Assembly (NCBI GenBank): GCA_964434165.1
Contig: CAYSUS010000071.1
Coordinates: forward strand, 1-36,450
Reading direction: 5' to 3'
Length of the DNA: 36,450 nt
Source of the DNA: CAYSUS01 sp964434165
Lineage (GTDB): Bacteria; Planctomycetota; Planctomycetia; Pirellulales; Thermoguttaceae
A program made the position numbers and the translations under genes. Each line of letters begins with the position of its first letter. Position 1 is the stretch's first letter. The notes under the pieces are model-generated. The model saw nothing but the letters and a program-made list of their open reading frames with translations, ran no database searches and had not been told where the DNA came from. Below, in pieces: positions 22,998 through 31,420 of this stretch.

Positions 22998-24479
22998 GTG
23001 AACATCCTGGTGGCGACGAGCGAAGCGGTTCCCTTCGCCAAGACCGGCGGGCTGGCCGATGTTTGCGGGGCCCTGCCGATCGAGTTGGCCCGGGCCGGGC
23101 ACCAGGTCACCTTGGTCCTGCCGGCCTATCGAAGCGCCCTTTGCTGCGGGTTGCCGATCGAACCGGTCGGCATCGAATTCATCGCGCCGGTCGGCACCAA
23201 GACGGTGACCGGGCGCCTGTTGCGGAGCCACCTCGCCGACGGCCAGGTGCCTGTTTACCTGGTCGAGCAGGACCAGTACTTCGACCGCGACCATCTCTAC
23301 AACGTTGACGGCAAGGACTACATCGACAACTGCGAGCGGTTCGTGTTCTTCTCCCGGGCCGTGCTCGAGACCGTGCGCCTGTTGGAGCTCCAGCCCGACG
23401 TGATCCACGCCAACGACTGGCAGACGGGCCTGGTCCCCGCGTACTTGAAGATCGCCTACCGCGGCCTGCCGCGCTACGAGCCGATCGCCTGCGTGTTCAC
23501 CATCCACAACATGGCCTACCAGGGTCAGTTCTGGCACTGGGACATGCTGTTGACGGGCCTGGACTGGAAGTACTTCAACTGGCATCAGATGGAGTTCTAC
23601 GGCAAGCTCAACCTGTTGAAGACCGGCCTGGTCTTCGCCGACACGATCAGCACGGTCAGCCCGCGCTACGCCCTGGAGATCCAGACGCACCCGCTGGGGT
23701 GCGGACTGGAGGGCGTTTTGCAGCAGCGGTCCGAATCGCTGTTCGGCATCCTCAACGGCATCGACGGCGAGGAGTGGAGCCCGGCCACGGATCCCCACCT
23801 GGAGACCAACTACGACGCCGACTCGTTCGCACAGGGCAAGCGGGCCTGCAAGGCCGCCTTGCAGCGCGAGCTGGGACTGCCCGAGCGCCCCGAGGCCCCC
23901 CTGCTGGGATTCATCGGACGGCTGGCCGAGCAGAAGGGGATCGATCTGGTGGCCGACGTGATGACCCAGTGGGTCCGCGAGACCGAGGTCCAGTGGGCCG
24001 TGCTGGGGACGGGCGAGCCCAAGTTCCACCGCCTGCTCGAATCGCTGGCCGGTCGCTTCCCCAGGCAGGTCGCCGCGCGCCTGGAGTTCTCCACGCCGCT
24101 GGCCCACCGCATCGAGGCCGGGGCCGACATGTTCGTCATGCCCAGCCGGTTTGAGCCGTGCGGGCTGAATCAGATGTACAGCCTTCGCTACGGTACGGTG
24201 CCTGTGGTGCGGGCGACCGGCGGCCTGGCCGACACGATCGCCGACGCCACGCCGCAAGCCCTCGCCGACGGCACGGCCAACGGTTTCAGCTTCTTCGAGT
24301 ACAGCCCGCAGGCCCTCGACGAGACCCTGCGCCGGGCCTGCGACGCCTACCGGAACCCGCAAGTGTGGCACCAGCTCGTCTCCACCGGCATGCGTCAGGA
24401 CTGGTCGTGGGCCCGCAGCGCGCAGGAATACACGAAGCTGTACCAGGACACGATCGCCCGAAAGCTTCGAGGCCCTTAG
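22998..24479 (+). CDS. glgA: Glycogen (starch) synthase
   Basis: A 493-aa GT5 glycosyltransferase that adds glucose from ADP-glucose (possibly UDP-glucose) to the growing end of an alpha-1,4-glucan. The start is GTG at 22998 with GAGGGA about 10 bases upstream. The N-terminal KTGGLADVCGALP carries K15 of the ADP-glucose-binding KxGGL motif. HANDWQTGLVPAYL, TIHNMAYQG, GILNGIDGEEW and the C-terminal MPSRFEPCGLNQMYSLRYGTVPVVRATGG-type region (split here only by the writing limit) complete the GT-B fold. Length is normal. It heads a plus-strand group with two GH57 enzymes and a nucleotidylyltransferase, indicating storage-polysaccharide metabolism. No glgB or glgC lies in the window. Confidence 0.95.
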   Translation: MNILVATSEAVPFAKTGGLADVCGALPIELARAGHQVTLVLPAYRSALCCGLPIEPVGIEFIAPVGTKTVTGRLLRSHLADGQVPVYLVEQDQYFDRDHLYNVDGKDYIDNCERFVFFSRAVLETVRLLELQPDVIHANDWQTGLVPAYLKIAYRGLPRYEPIACVFTIHNMAYQGQFWHWDMLLTGLDWKYFNWHQMEFYGKLNLLKTGLVFADTISTVSPRYALEIQTHPLGCGLEGVLQQRSESLFGILNGIDGEEWSPATDPHLETNYDADSFAQGKRACKAALQRELGLPERPEAPLLGFIGRLAEQKGIDLVADVMTQWVRETEVQWAVLGTGEPKFHRLLESLAGRFPRQVAARLEFSTPLAHRIEAGADMFVMPSRFEPCGLNQMYSLRYGTVPVVRATGGLADTIADATPQALADGTANGFSFFEYSPQALDETLRRACDAYRNPQVWHQLVSTGMRQDWSWARSAQEYTKLYQDTIARKLRGP

Positions 24480-24601
24480 CGGCTCGGACGGCCGCCTGCG
24501 GGCGGTGAGGGGCAGGTTCGGCGGCCATCTGCAGAGCCGGCCGTGGCAAACGGATTGAGCGCCCCCGGAAGCGGGGCACGGAAGTTGAGCGAAGGACAGC
24601 C

Positions 24602-26797
24602 ATGCACGACGTCTCTCTGGCCTTCTTCTGGCACCAGCACCAGCCCTATTACCCGGACGACGTTTCCGGGGAGAACCCCATGCCGTGGGTCCGCCTCCAC
24701 GGCGTGAAGGACTACTGGGGCATGGCCAGGCTGCTGGAAGAGGTCGCCGAGCTGCACGCCACGATCAATCTCGTCCCCAGCCTGCTGAAGCAGATCCTGG
24801 CCTTTACGGAGGGGGACCATGAGGACCGGCATCTCCGCGTGTCGCGGACGCCTGCCGACGGGCTGAGCGAGGACGACACGCACTACCTCCTCGACAACTT
24901 CTTCATGGTCCACCCGGACCACATGATCCGCCCCTTCAAGCGCTACCTCGAACTGTACAGCAAGCGCGGCCTCTCGGTCGATCCGCCGGAGCGGGCCCGC
25001 AAGCGTTTCAGCAAGAAGGACGTGCTCGACCTCCAGTGCTGGTCGAACCTCTCCTGGTTCCACCCCCTGGCCTTCGAGGAGGACGCGGACCTGGCCGCGT
25101 TCCGCGCCAAGGGGCGGGGCTGGACGGAAAAAGAGAAGGAGTGGCTGCTCCAGCGGCAGATGGAGATCCTCCGCGACGTGATCCCGCTGCACCGGCGGCT
25201 CATGGAAAGGGGCCAGGTGGAGCTGACCACGACGCCGTTCTACCACCCGATCCTGCCGCTGCTGTGGGACAAGCGCCAAGCCCGCCGCGCCATGCCCGAC
25301 GTCCACCTGCCCGAGCGCCTGGAGGCCTACGCGGAAGACGGCGCGGAGCACGTGCGCCGGGCGGTGGAGTTCCACGAGCGGGTCTTCGGCCAGAAGCCTC
25401 GCGGCATGTGGCCTTCCGAGGGCTCGGTCTGCCAGGGCATGATTCCCGCCGTGGCCGAGGCCGGCATCCAGTGGATCGCCACCGACGAGGAGATCCTTTC
25501 CTGCTCCACCGACGGCTGGGTCTCGCGCGACGGCCACGGGTTCCTCCGCAACCCCGAGATGCTCTACCGGCCCTGGCGCGTGGAGGAAGCGGGAAGGCAT
25601 CTTCAGATCGTCTTCCGCGATCACGCCATGAGCGACCAGATCGGCTTCCACTACCAGGGCTATTCGGCCGACCACGCGGTGGGCGACTTCGTCGCCAAGC
25701 TCGAGGCCATCGGGAGTGCCACGGCCCGCAACGCCGGGCACCGGCCGACCCTGGTGAGTATCATCCTCGACGGGGAGAACTGTTGGGAGTATTACCCCAA
25801 CGCGGGCGTGGATTTCCTCCGGAGTCTCTACCGCCGCGTGGTGCAGCACCCAAAGGTCACGCCGGTCCGCGTGTCCGACTATCTCGACCGCCATCCGGCC
25901 ACCGATCGCCTGGGGCACCTCTTCCCGGGGAGCTGGATCCAGCACAACTTCGGCATCTGGATCGGCCACCCCGAGTGCAACCGGGCGTGGGACCTGCTGT
26001 CCCAAACCCGCGCGCATCTGGCGGGGCGCGAATCCGCCAAGGCCGCGCCTGCCGACAAGCTGAAGCAGGCCTGGGAGGAGCTGTACATCGCCGAGGGAAG
26101 CGACTGGTTCTGGTGGTTCGGCGACAGCCACCACAGCGCCCAGGACGGCCTGTTCGACCGGCTGTTCCGCAGGCATTTGCAGAACGTCTATACCTTGCTC
26201 GACGAGGAGCCGCCGGCCGAGCTGGCCAAGCCGATCAGCCAGGGCTTCCGCAGCCGGCTGCACAGCGAGCCGACCGGACTGCTGAACGTCCGCGTGGATG
26301 GCCGCCGCACGTATTTCGAGTGGATCAACGCGGGCCGGCACGTCTGCCAGATGGGCCGGGGCACGATGAGCATGGCCCAGCAGGGCCTGATCTCGGACCT
26401 CCTGTTCGGGTTCGACGCCGATCGCCTGCTGATGCGGCTCGACGCCCGGGGCGGCCCGTTCCGCGAGAAGCTCGCCGAGATCGACGCGGTGCGCGTCCTC
26501 TTCTACCAGCCCGAGGGGTTCGTATTGACCTGCGCGCGCCTCGGCCGCAAGGAGCCGAGCGCCAGGCTGGTCCACAACGGCGTGCCCGTGGCAGCCGCGG
26601 GCGTGAAGGCCGCGGCCGAGTCGATCTTCGAGCTTTCGATCCCGTTCCGCAGCCTCACCGTGAGCACCGACGACCCCGTGCACTTCTGCGTCGAGCTGAT
26701 CGCCGACGACGCGGCCGTGGAGCGCCTGCCGCACGAGGGGGTGATCGAGACGAACGTCCCCTCGCCCGACTTCGAGCTGATCATGTGGCAGGCGTGA
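24602..26797 (+). CDS. GH57 glycoside hydrolase, amylopullulanase-like
   Basis: A 731-aa retaining alpha-glucan enzyme of family GH57 with a (beta/alpha)7 barrel. The ATG has GAAGGA about 5 bases upstream. The N-terminal FFWHQHQPYY is conserved region 1. MWPSEGSVCQ holds the likely nucleophile E273, and IILDGENCWEYY the acid/base D390. The latter motifs are those of the amylopullulanase-like branch rather than the 4-alpha-glucanotransferase branch. The C-terminal 200 residues form a beta-rich domain. There is no signal peptide, so it acts on intracellular glucan, possibly in debranching, hydrolysis or branching. It is 122 bp after glgA on the same strand. Confidence 0.9.
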   Translation: MHDVSLAFFWHQHQPYYPDDVSGENPMPWVRLHGVKDYWGMARLLEEVAELHATINLVPSLLKQILAFTEGDHEDRHLRVSRTPADGLSEDDTHYLLDNFFMVHPDHMIRPFKRYLELYSKRGLSVDPPERARKRFSKKDVLDLQCWSNLSWFHPLAFEEDADLAAFRAKGRGWTEKEKEWLLQRQMEILRDVIPLHRRLMERGQVELTTTPFYHPILPLLWDKRQARRAMPDVHLPERLEAYAEDGAEHVRRAVEFHERVFGQKPRGMWPSEGSVCQGMIPAVAEAGIQWIATDEEILSCSTDGWVSRDGHGFLRNPEMLYRPWRVEEAGRHLQIVFRDHAMSDQIGFHYQGYSADHAVGDFVAKLEAIGSATARNAGHRPTLVSIILDGENCWEYYPNAGVDFLRSLYRRVVQHPKVTPVRVSDYLDRHPATDRLGHLFPGSWIQHNFGIWIGHPECNRAWDLLSQTRAHLAGRESAKAAPADKLKQAWEELYIAEGSDWFWWFGDSHHSAQDGLFDRLFRRHLQNVYTLLDEEPPAELAKPISQGFRSRLHSEPTGLLNVRVDGRRTYFEWINAGRHVCQMGRGTMSMAQQGLISDLLFGFDADRLLMRLDARGGPFREKLAEIDAVRVLFYQPEGFVLTCARLGRKEPSARLVHNGVPVAAAGVKAAAESIFELSIPFRSLTVSTDDPVHFCVELIADDAAVERLPHEGVIETNVPSPDFELIMWQA

Positions 26798-26921
26798 GGG
26801 GCAGGAATCAGGAGGCAGGGGGCAGGAGGCAGGATCGAATACGCAGTACGGAAGTACGAAGCACGGCCGCGCGGAATTCCTCATTCGTCATTCCCCATTT
26901 AGCATTCTTCATTCCCTCCCC
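26798..26921. repeat. Intergenic repeat words before the galT-like gene
   Basis: Contains (AGG)AGGCAGG runs, ACGCAGTACG (26841-26850), CGGAAGTAC (26849-26857) and CATTCGTCATTC / CATTCTTCATTC just before the ATG. The same series occurs at 21661-21805. It resembles decayed dispersed repeat DNA used as a 5' leader. Confidence 0.45.
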
Positions 26922-27956
26922 ATGCCCGACCTCCGGAAAGACCCCATCGTCGGCCGCTGGGTGATCGTCGCCAAGAGCCGCGCCAGGCGACCGCACGACT
27001 TCGACACCTCGACCCGCGCGCGGCGGCCCGGCTTCTGCCCCCTGTGCGAAGGGCACGAGGACAAGACGCCCGACGAGATCATCGCCTACCGCAACCCGGG
27101 CTCGCGTCCCAACCGCGAGGGCTGGCGCGTGCGCGTCGTGCCCAACAAGTTCCCCGCCCTGGAAATCGAGGGAGATCTGAACAAGCGGGGGGACGGCATC
27201 TACGACATGATGCGGGGCGTGGGGGCCCACGAGGTGATCGTCGAGACGCCCCGGCACCTGGTCAGCACCTCGCAACTGGAGGAGGAGCAGCTGCGCGAGG
27301 TCCTCTGGGTCTATCGCGACCGGCTAGTGGACCTCAAGAAGGACCCCCGCCTTGTCTATGGGATGATCTTCAAGAACGTGGGCACGGCGGCCGGGGCCAC
27401 CCTGGAGCACACCCACAGCCAGCTCATCGTCACCCCGATCGTGCCCATCAACGTCTGGGAGGAGATGACCGGCTCGCTGGAGTTCTTCAATTACCGCGGC
27501 CGGTGCGTCTATTGCGACATGATCCAGCAGGAGCTGGCCTCGGAGAAGCGCATCGTCATCGACACGCCGGGCTTCGTGGCCTTCTGCCCCTTCGCCAGCC
27601 GCTTCCCCTTCGAGACCTGGATCCTTCCCAAGACCCACTCGAGCCACTACGAGAACATCCCCAAGAACGGGATCGACGAGCTGTCAGGCGTGATGAAGCA
27701 GACCATCGCCAAGATCGAGGCCGCCCTGGACCGGCCCGCCTACAATTACATCATTCATACGGGCCCCTTTGACACCCAGGAGCTGGCCCACTATCACTGG
27801 CATATAGAGATTATGCCGAGTTTGACGAAGGCGGCAGGCTTTGAGTGGGGGACCGGGTTCTACATCAACCCGGTCACGCCGGAGGACGCCGCCGGATTCC
27901 TCCGCGAAGTGGACCCGCTGGAACTGGAAGATATTCTAGCCAGGGAAACTGGATAG
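26922..27956 (+). CDS. galT: GalT-like hexose-1-phosphate nucleotidylyltransferase
   Basis: A 344-aa HIT-superfamily enzyme of the galactose-1-phosphate uridylyltransferase type. It works through a covalent nucleotidyl-histidine: EHTHSQ gives H163 and the nucleophile H165, numbering almost as in E. coli GalT (H164, H166). The second half carries HYHWHIEIMP. Zinc-site cysteines are visible as CPLCEG and CVYCDM. N-terminal LRKDPIVGRWVIVAKSRARRP is typical. HxHSQ-type members include ADP-glucose phosphorylase in plants, and the neighbours are glgA and GH57 enzymes, so a role with ADP-glucose/glucose-1-phosphate is a serious alternative to Leloir galactose metabolism. No galK, galE or galM is nearby. 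Confidence 0.9.
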   Translation: MPDLRKDPIVGRWVIVAKSRARRPHDFDTSTRARRPGFCPLCEGHEDKTPDEIIAYRNPGSRPNREGWRVRVVPNKFPALEIEGDLNKRGDGIYDMMRGVGAHEVIVETPRHLVSTSQLEEEQLREVLWVYRDRLVDLKKDPRLVYGMIFKNVGTAAGATLEHTHSQLIVTPIVPINVWEEMTGSLEFFNYRGRCVYCDMIQQELASEKRIVIDTPGFVAFCPFASRFPFETWILPKTHSSHYENIPKNGIDELSGVMKQTIAKIEAALDRPAYNYIIHTGPFDTQELAHYHWHIEIMPSLTKAAGFEWGTGFYINPVTPEDAAGFLREVDPLELEDILARETG

Positions 27957-27975
27957 TCTGGGGTATGGCTGCCGA

Positions 27976-27992
27976 TCATTAAAAGGGTGCCG
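27976..27992. repeat. 17-bp motif shared with 22701-22717
   Basis: TCATTAAAAGGGTGCCG here differs at one base from TCATTGAAAGGGTGCCG at 22701-22717. Each copy follows a stop codon, by 19 and 59 bp. Two copies only; function unknown. Confidence 0.4.
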
Positions 27993-28158
27993 GCGCCCGG
28001 GCCGTTCCAGGAAGCAAGGTTTGTCTTCGACCCCGAAAGTGAAGAGGCCGTAGGCCTAAGGCGACCCGAAGCGCCTCCTCGACCGACGCTCGCTCGGTGC
28101 CCGGCTCCTCCCGCTTTGGCCGTCCCCGTTCCGCTCTCAAAGCACGACGCCCGCAGTC

Positions 28159-30327
28159 ATGCCTCAACCGATCCGCTTCGCCCTGGTCCTGCACAATCAT
28201 CAGCCCATCGGCAACTTCGATCATGTTTTCGAGGAGGCATACCAGGACAGCTACCTGCCGTTTCTCGACCTGTTCGCCCGCTACGACTCCCTGCGCATCT
28301 GCCTGCACACCAGCGGCTCGCTGATCGAGTGGCTCGACGCCAACCACCCGGATTATCTCGACCGCGTCGCCGAGCTGGTCCGCCAGGGTCGGATCGAGAT
28401 CCTCGGCGGCCCCTTCTTCGAGCCCATCCTGGCGATGATCCCCAGCCGCGACCGGATCGGCCAGATTCGGGCCTACACCCGCTGGCTCCACGAGCGGCTG
28501 GGGGCCTCGGTCCGCGGCATGTGGGTCCCCGAGCGGGTCTGGGAGCAGTCGTTCACGCGCGACCTGGTCGATGCCGGCATCGAGTACACGCTGCTCGACG
28601 ACTTTCACTTCAAGAACGCCGGGCTGCACGAGTCGCAACTGGTCGGCCACTTCGTCACCGAGGACGACGGCCGGGTGATGTCGGTCTTTCCCGGCAGCGA
28701 GCGGCTCCGCTACACGATCCCCTTCGCCGACCCGCAGCAGACGATCGACTACCTGGCGGCCTTGGCCGACGCCCGGCCCGGGGCCATCGCCGTGTTCGGC
28801 GACGACGGCGAGAAGTTCGGCACCTGGCCCCAGACCAAGAAGCACGTCTATGACGACGGCTGGCTGGCGCGGTTCTTCGACGCCCTGGTGGCCAACCGGG
28901 AGTGGATCCAGGTGACCACGCTGGCCGAGGCCCGCGACCACGTCCCGCCGACGGGCGCGATCTACCTGCCCGACTCCAGCTACCGCGAGATGACCGAGTG
29001 GGCCCTGCCTGCCGACGAGCAACTGGAGCTGGGCCGCCTGGCCCACCAGATGCACGGCGATCCCCGCTGGCCGGCCCTGAAGCGGTTCGTGCGCGGCGGG
29101 TTCTGGCGGAACTTCAAGGCCAAGTACCCCGAATCCAACGAGATGTACGCCCGGATGATGGCCGTCAGCCGGCGCCTCGACGAAGCGCTCCGCTCGGGCA
29201 CGACCGGCCGGACCATCGAGCAGGCGCGGACCGAGCTTTATCGGGCCCAGTGCAACTGCAGCTACTGGCATGGGGCCTTCGGCGGGATCTACCTGCCGCA
29301 TCTGCGCAACGCCGTGTACCGGCACCTGATCGCCGCCGACACGCTGCTCGACCGCGCGGCCGGCCGGCCCGACACCTGGATCGAGGACAGCCACGGCGAC
29401 CTGAACTTCGACGCTCGGCCCGAGGTGCAACTGGCCAACGACAGGCTGGTGCTTCTGGTCGAGCCCGCCCGGGGCGGCCACCTGTACGAGCTCGACGTGC
29501 GCGGGGCCCGGCACAACCTCCTGGCCACGCTCGCGCGCCGACCCGAGCCCTACCACCGCAAGGTCCTCGCCGGCGCGAACGCGTCCGACGGCGAGGTGGC
29601 CAGCATCCACGACCGCGTGGTGTTCAAGCAGGAGGGGCTGGACCAGCGGATCCAGTACGACGCCCACCCGCGCAAGAGCCTGATGGACGCGTTCTTCGAG
29701 CCCGACGCCGCGCTGCCCGCCGTGGCCTCGGGCGAGGCCCCGCAGCTCGGCGACTTCCTCCAGGGCGATTACACGGCCCGCATCCGCCGCAACCCCGGGC
29801 GGATCCAGCTCATGATGAGCCGCGAGGGCCACGTGGGCGAGGTGCCGGTCAAGCTCACCAAGGGCGTCACTCTGGAGGCCGGATCGAGCACGATCGAGGT
29901 GGCCTACCTCCTGGAGAACCTGCCCCAGGACCGGCCGCTGCACCTGGCCGTGGAGCTGAACTTTGCCGGCATGCCCGCCGGGGCCGACGACCGCTACTTC
30001 TACGCGCCCGACGGCGAGCGCCTCGGCCAGCTCGGCGCGCAGCTCGACCTGCACGACGTTCTGGGCCTGGGGCTCGTTGACGAGTGGCTCGGCATTGACG
30101 TGCTTCTGAAGTCCTCGCGGCCGACGGGCATCTGGACGTTCCCCATCGAGACGGTCAGCCAGTCGGAGGGCGGCTTCGAGCTGGTCCACCAGTCGGTGGC
30201 CGTGCTCCCGCACTGGCTCGTCACCGCCGACTCGGACGGCCGCTGGAGCGTGACCCTGACCTGGTCCATCGACGCCAGCCGCGCCGAGGCCAAGGCGGAA
30301 GGGCACGCCGTGGCCGCGGCGACGTAG
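28159..30327 (+). CDS. GH57 4-alpha-glucanotransferase / alpha-amylase
   Basis: A 722-aa GH57 enzyme that disproportionates or hydrolyses alpha-1,4-glucans. FALVLHNHQPIGNFDHVF is conserved region 1. GMWVPERVWE contains the nucleophile E125 and AVFGDDGEKFGTWP the acid/base D215 or D216, agreeing with E123 and D214 of the Thermococcus litoralis enzyme. The C-terminal half matches the DUF1925/DUF1926 beta-sandwich layout of that family (SCSYWHGAFGG-like segment, then LNFDARPEV and DLHDVLGLGLVDEW). It lacks a signal peptide, so it is cytoplasmic. No clear ribosome-binding site precedes the ATG. It is the last gene of the carbohydrate cluster and would remodel the chains made by GlgA. Confidence 0.93.
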   Translation: MPQPIRFALVLHNHQPIGNFDHVFEEAYQDSYLPFLDLFARYDSLRICLHTSGSLIEWLDANHPDYLDRVAELVRQGRIEILGGPFFEPILAMIPSRDRIGQIRAYTRWLHERLGASVRGMWVPERVWEQSFTRDLVDAGIEYTLLDDFHFKNAGLHESQLVGHFVTEDDGRVMSVFPGSERLRYTIPFADPQQTIDYLAALADARPGAIAVFGDDGEKFGTWPQTKKHVYDDGWLARFFDALVANREWIQVTTLAEARDHVPPTGAIYLPDSSYREMTEWALPADEQLELGRLAHQMHGDPRWPALKRFVRGGFWRNFKAKYPESNEMYARMMAVSRRLDEALRSGTTGRTIEQARTELYRAQCNCSYWHGAFGGIYLPHLRNAVYRHLIAADTLLDRAAGRPDTWIEDSHGDLNFDARPEVQLANDRLVLLVEPARGGHLYELDVRGARHNLLATLARRPEPYHRKVLAGANASDGEVASIHDRVVFKQEGLDQRIQYDAHPRKSLMDAFFEPDAALPAVASGEAPQLGDFLQGDYTARIRRNPGRIQLMMSREGHVGEVPVKLTKGVTLEAGSSTIEVAYLLENLPQDRPLHLAVELNFAGMPAGADDRYFYAPDGERLGQLGAQLDLHDVLGLGLVDEWLGIDVLLKSSRPTGIWTFPIETVSQSEGGFELVHQSVAVLPHWLVTADSDGRWSVTLTWSIDASRAEAKAEGHAVAAAT

Positions 30328-30364
30328 GGGTCAGGGGTCAGCCGGAGCGCCCGCCGTTCGCTGC

Positions 30365-30384
30365 CTCCCCTGTCCCTCGGGGAG
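30365..30384. repeat. Intergenic hairpin of a widespread type
   Basis: CTCCCC (30365-30370) and GGGGAG (30379-30384) pair around an 8-base loop, followed by AGGGTCGGGGGGAGGG. It resembles the CCCTC/GGGGAGAGGG intergenic repeat common in many bacteria. It lies between convergent genes and could also end transcription. Confidence 0.4.
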
Positions 30385-30435
30385 AGGGTCGGGGGGAGGG
30401 CGCTCGGCGATCCCCGCGCTGGACCGCCCCTTACC

Positions 30436-31317
30436 CTACCCCTCCGCCTCCAACTGCTTCTTCGCCTCCTGGAGCTCCGCGAGGTGGGCGTCGCTGACCG
30501 TGGGGTACGCGAGATTCAGCGCCTCCATCTTCGCGTAGATCACCGCGGCCACGGCCAGGCGCGTGAACCACTTGCGGTCGGCGGGGATCACGTGCCAGGG
30601 GGCCCAGGGCGTGCTGGTGTGATGGAAGACCTCCTCGTAGGCCGCCTGGTAGTCGTCCCAGAACTGCCGCTCCCGGCAGTCGGCCGTGGAGAACTTCCAG
30701 TTCTTCTCGGGGCGGTCGATCCGCTCCAAGAACCGCTTCTTCTGCTCCTGCTTGGAGACGTTGAGGAAGAACTTCAGCACCACGATGCCGTTACGGACCA
30801 GGTACTTCTCGAAGGCGTTGATCTCCTCGAACCGCCGCTCCCAGATCCCCTCGCCGCGAGCCTCCGGCGGCAGCCGCTGGCTGTCCAGCAGGGCCGGATG
30901 GACGCGGACCACGAGCACCTCCTCGTAATAGGAGCGGTTGAAGATGCCGATCCGCCCTCGCTCCGGCAGGGCCTTGAAGCACCGCCACAGGTAGTCGTGG
31001 TCCAGCTCCGTGGACGACGGGGCCTTGAAGCTGAACACCTGGCAGCCCTGCGGGTTGATGCCCGACATGACGTGCTTGATCGTGCTGTCCTTGCCGGCCG
31101 CGTCCATGGCCTGGAAGAGGATCAACAGGGCGTAGGTGTTCTGGGCGTAGAGCTTGTCCTGCAGCTCGGCCAGCCGCCGGATCCCCTCGCGGAGCTTCTC
31201 CCTGGCCTGGGACTTCTTGACGAAGTCGGCCTTATACCGGGGGTCGTAGTCCCGGGCGAGCGCGACCTTCATACCCGGCGGCACGACGAAAGGGCGGATG
31301 AACTCGTCGAGCTTCAT
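30436..31317 (-). CDS. ppk2: Polyphosphate kinase 2 family protein
   Basis: A 293-aa PPK2-family phosphotransferase that uses polyphosphate to phosphorylate nucleotides (or the reverse). I start at the ATG at 31317 (MKLDEFIRPF) because GGAGG stands 8 bases upstream; the frame opens 11 codons earlier at 31350. Walker A is QAMDAAGKDSTIKHVMSG, and the Walker B/lid region includes GIFNRSYYEEVLVVRVHP and DRPEKNWKFS. The single-domain length fits class I or III PPK2 (ADP or AMP/ADP kinases); the class cannot be fixed by eye. It is cytoplasmic. It ends near the GH57 gene on the opposite strand and follows the giant fusion gene on its own strand after about 100 bp. Confidence 0.93.
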   Translation of the reverse strand: MKLDEFIRPFVVPPGMKVALARDYDPRYKADFVKKSQAREKLREGIRRLAELQDKLYAQNTYALLILFQAMDAAGKDSTIKHVMSGINPQGCQVFSFKAPSSTELDHDYLWRCFKALPERGRIGIFNRSYYEEVLVVRVHPALLDSQRLPPEARGEGIWERRFEEINAFEKYLVRNGIVVLKFFLNVSKQEQKKRFLERIDRPEKNWKFSTADCRERQFWDDYQAAYEEVFHHTSTPWAPWHVIPADRKWFTRLAVAAVIYAKMEALNLAYPTVSDAHLAELQEAKKQLEAEG

Positions 31318-31420
31318 GGCAGCGGCCTCCGCGAGAGAAGGTGCAAGCAAGCGTTTCCTCGAGACCCCCGAAGCGAAACGCCACGTGCCGCTTCCGTCCG
31401 GCCGCCCGACTCACCACACG

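Noticed and set aside
24476..26884. 802-aa minus-strand open frame
   Set aside because: It mirrors the GH57 gene, whose catalytic motifs are intact on the plus strand.
27979..30306. 775-aa minus-strand open frame
   Set aside because: It is antisense to the second GH57 gene and has the His/Arg/Leu/Val-rich composition of a shadow frame.
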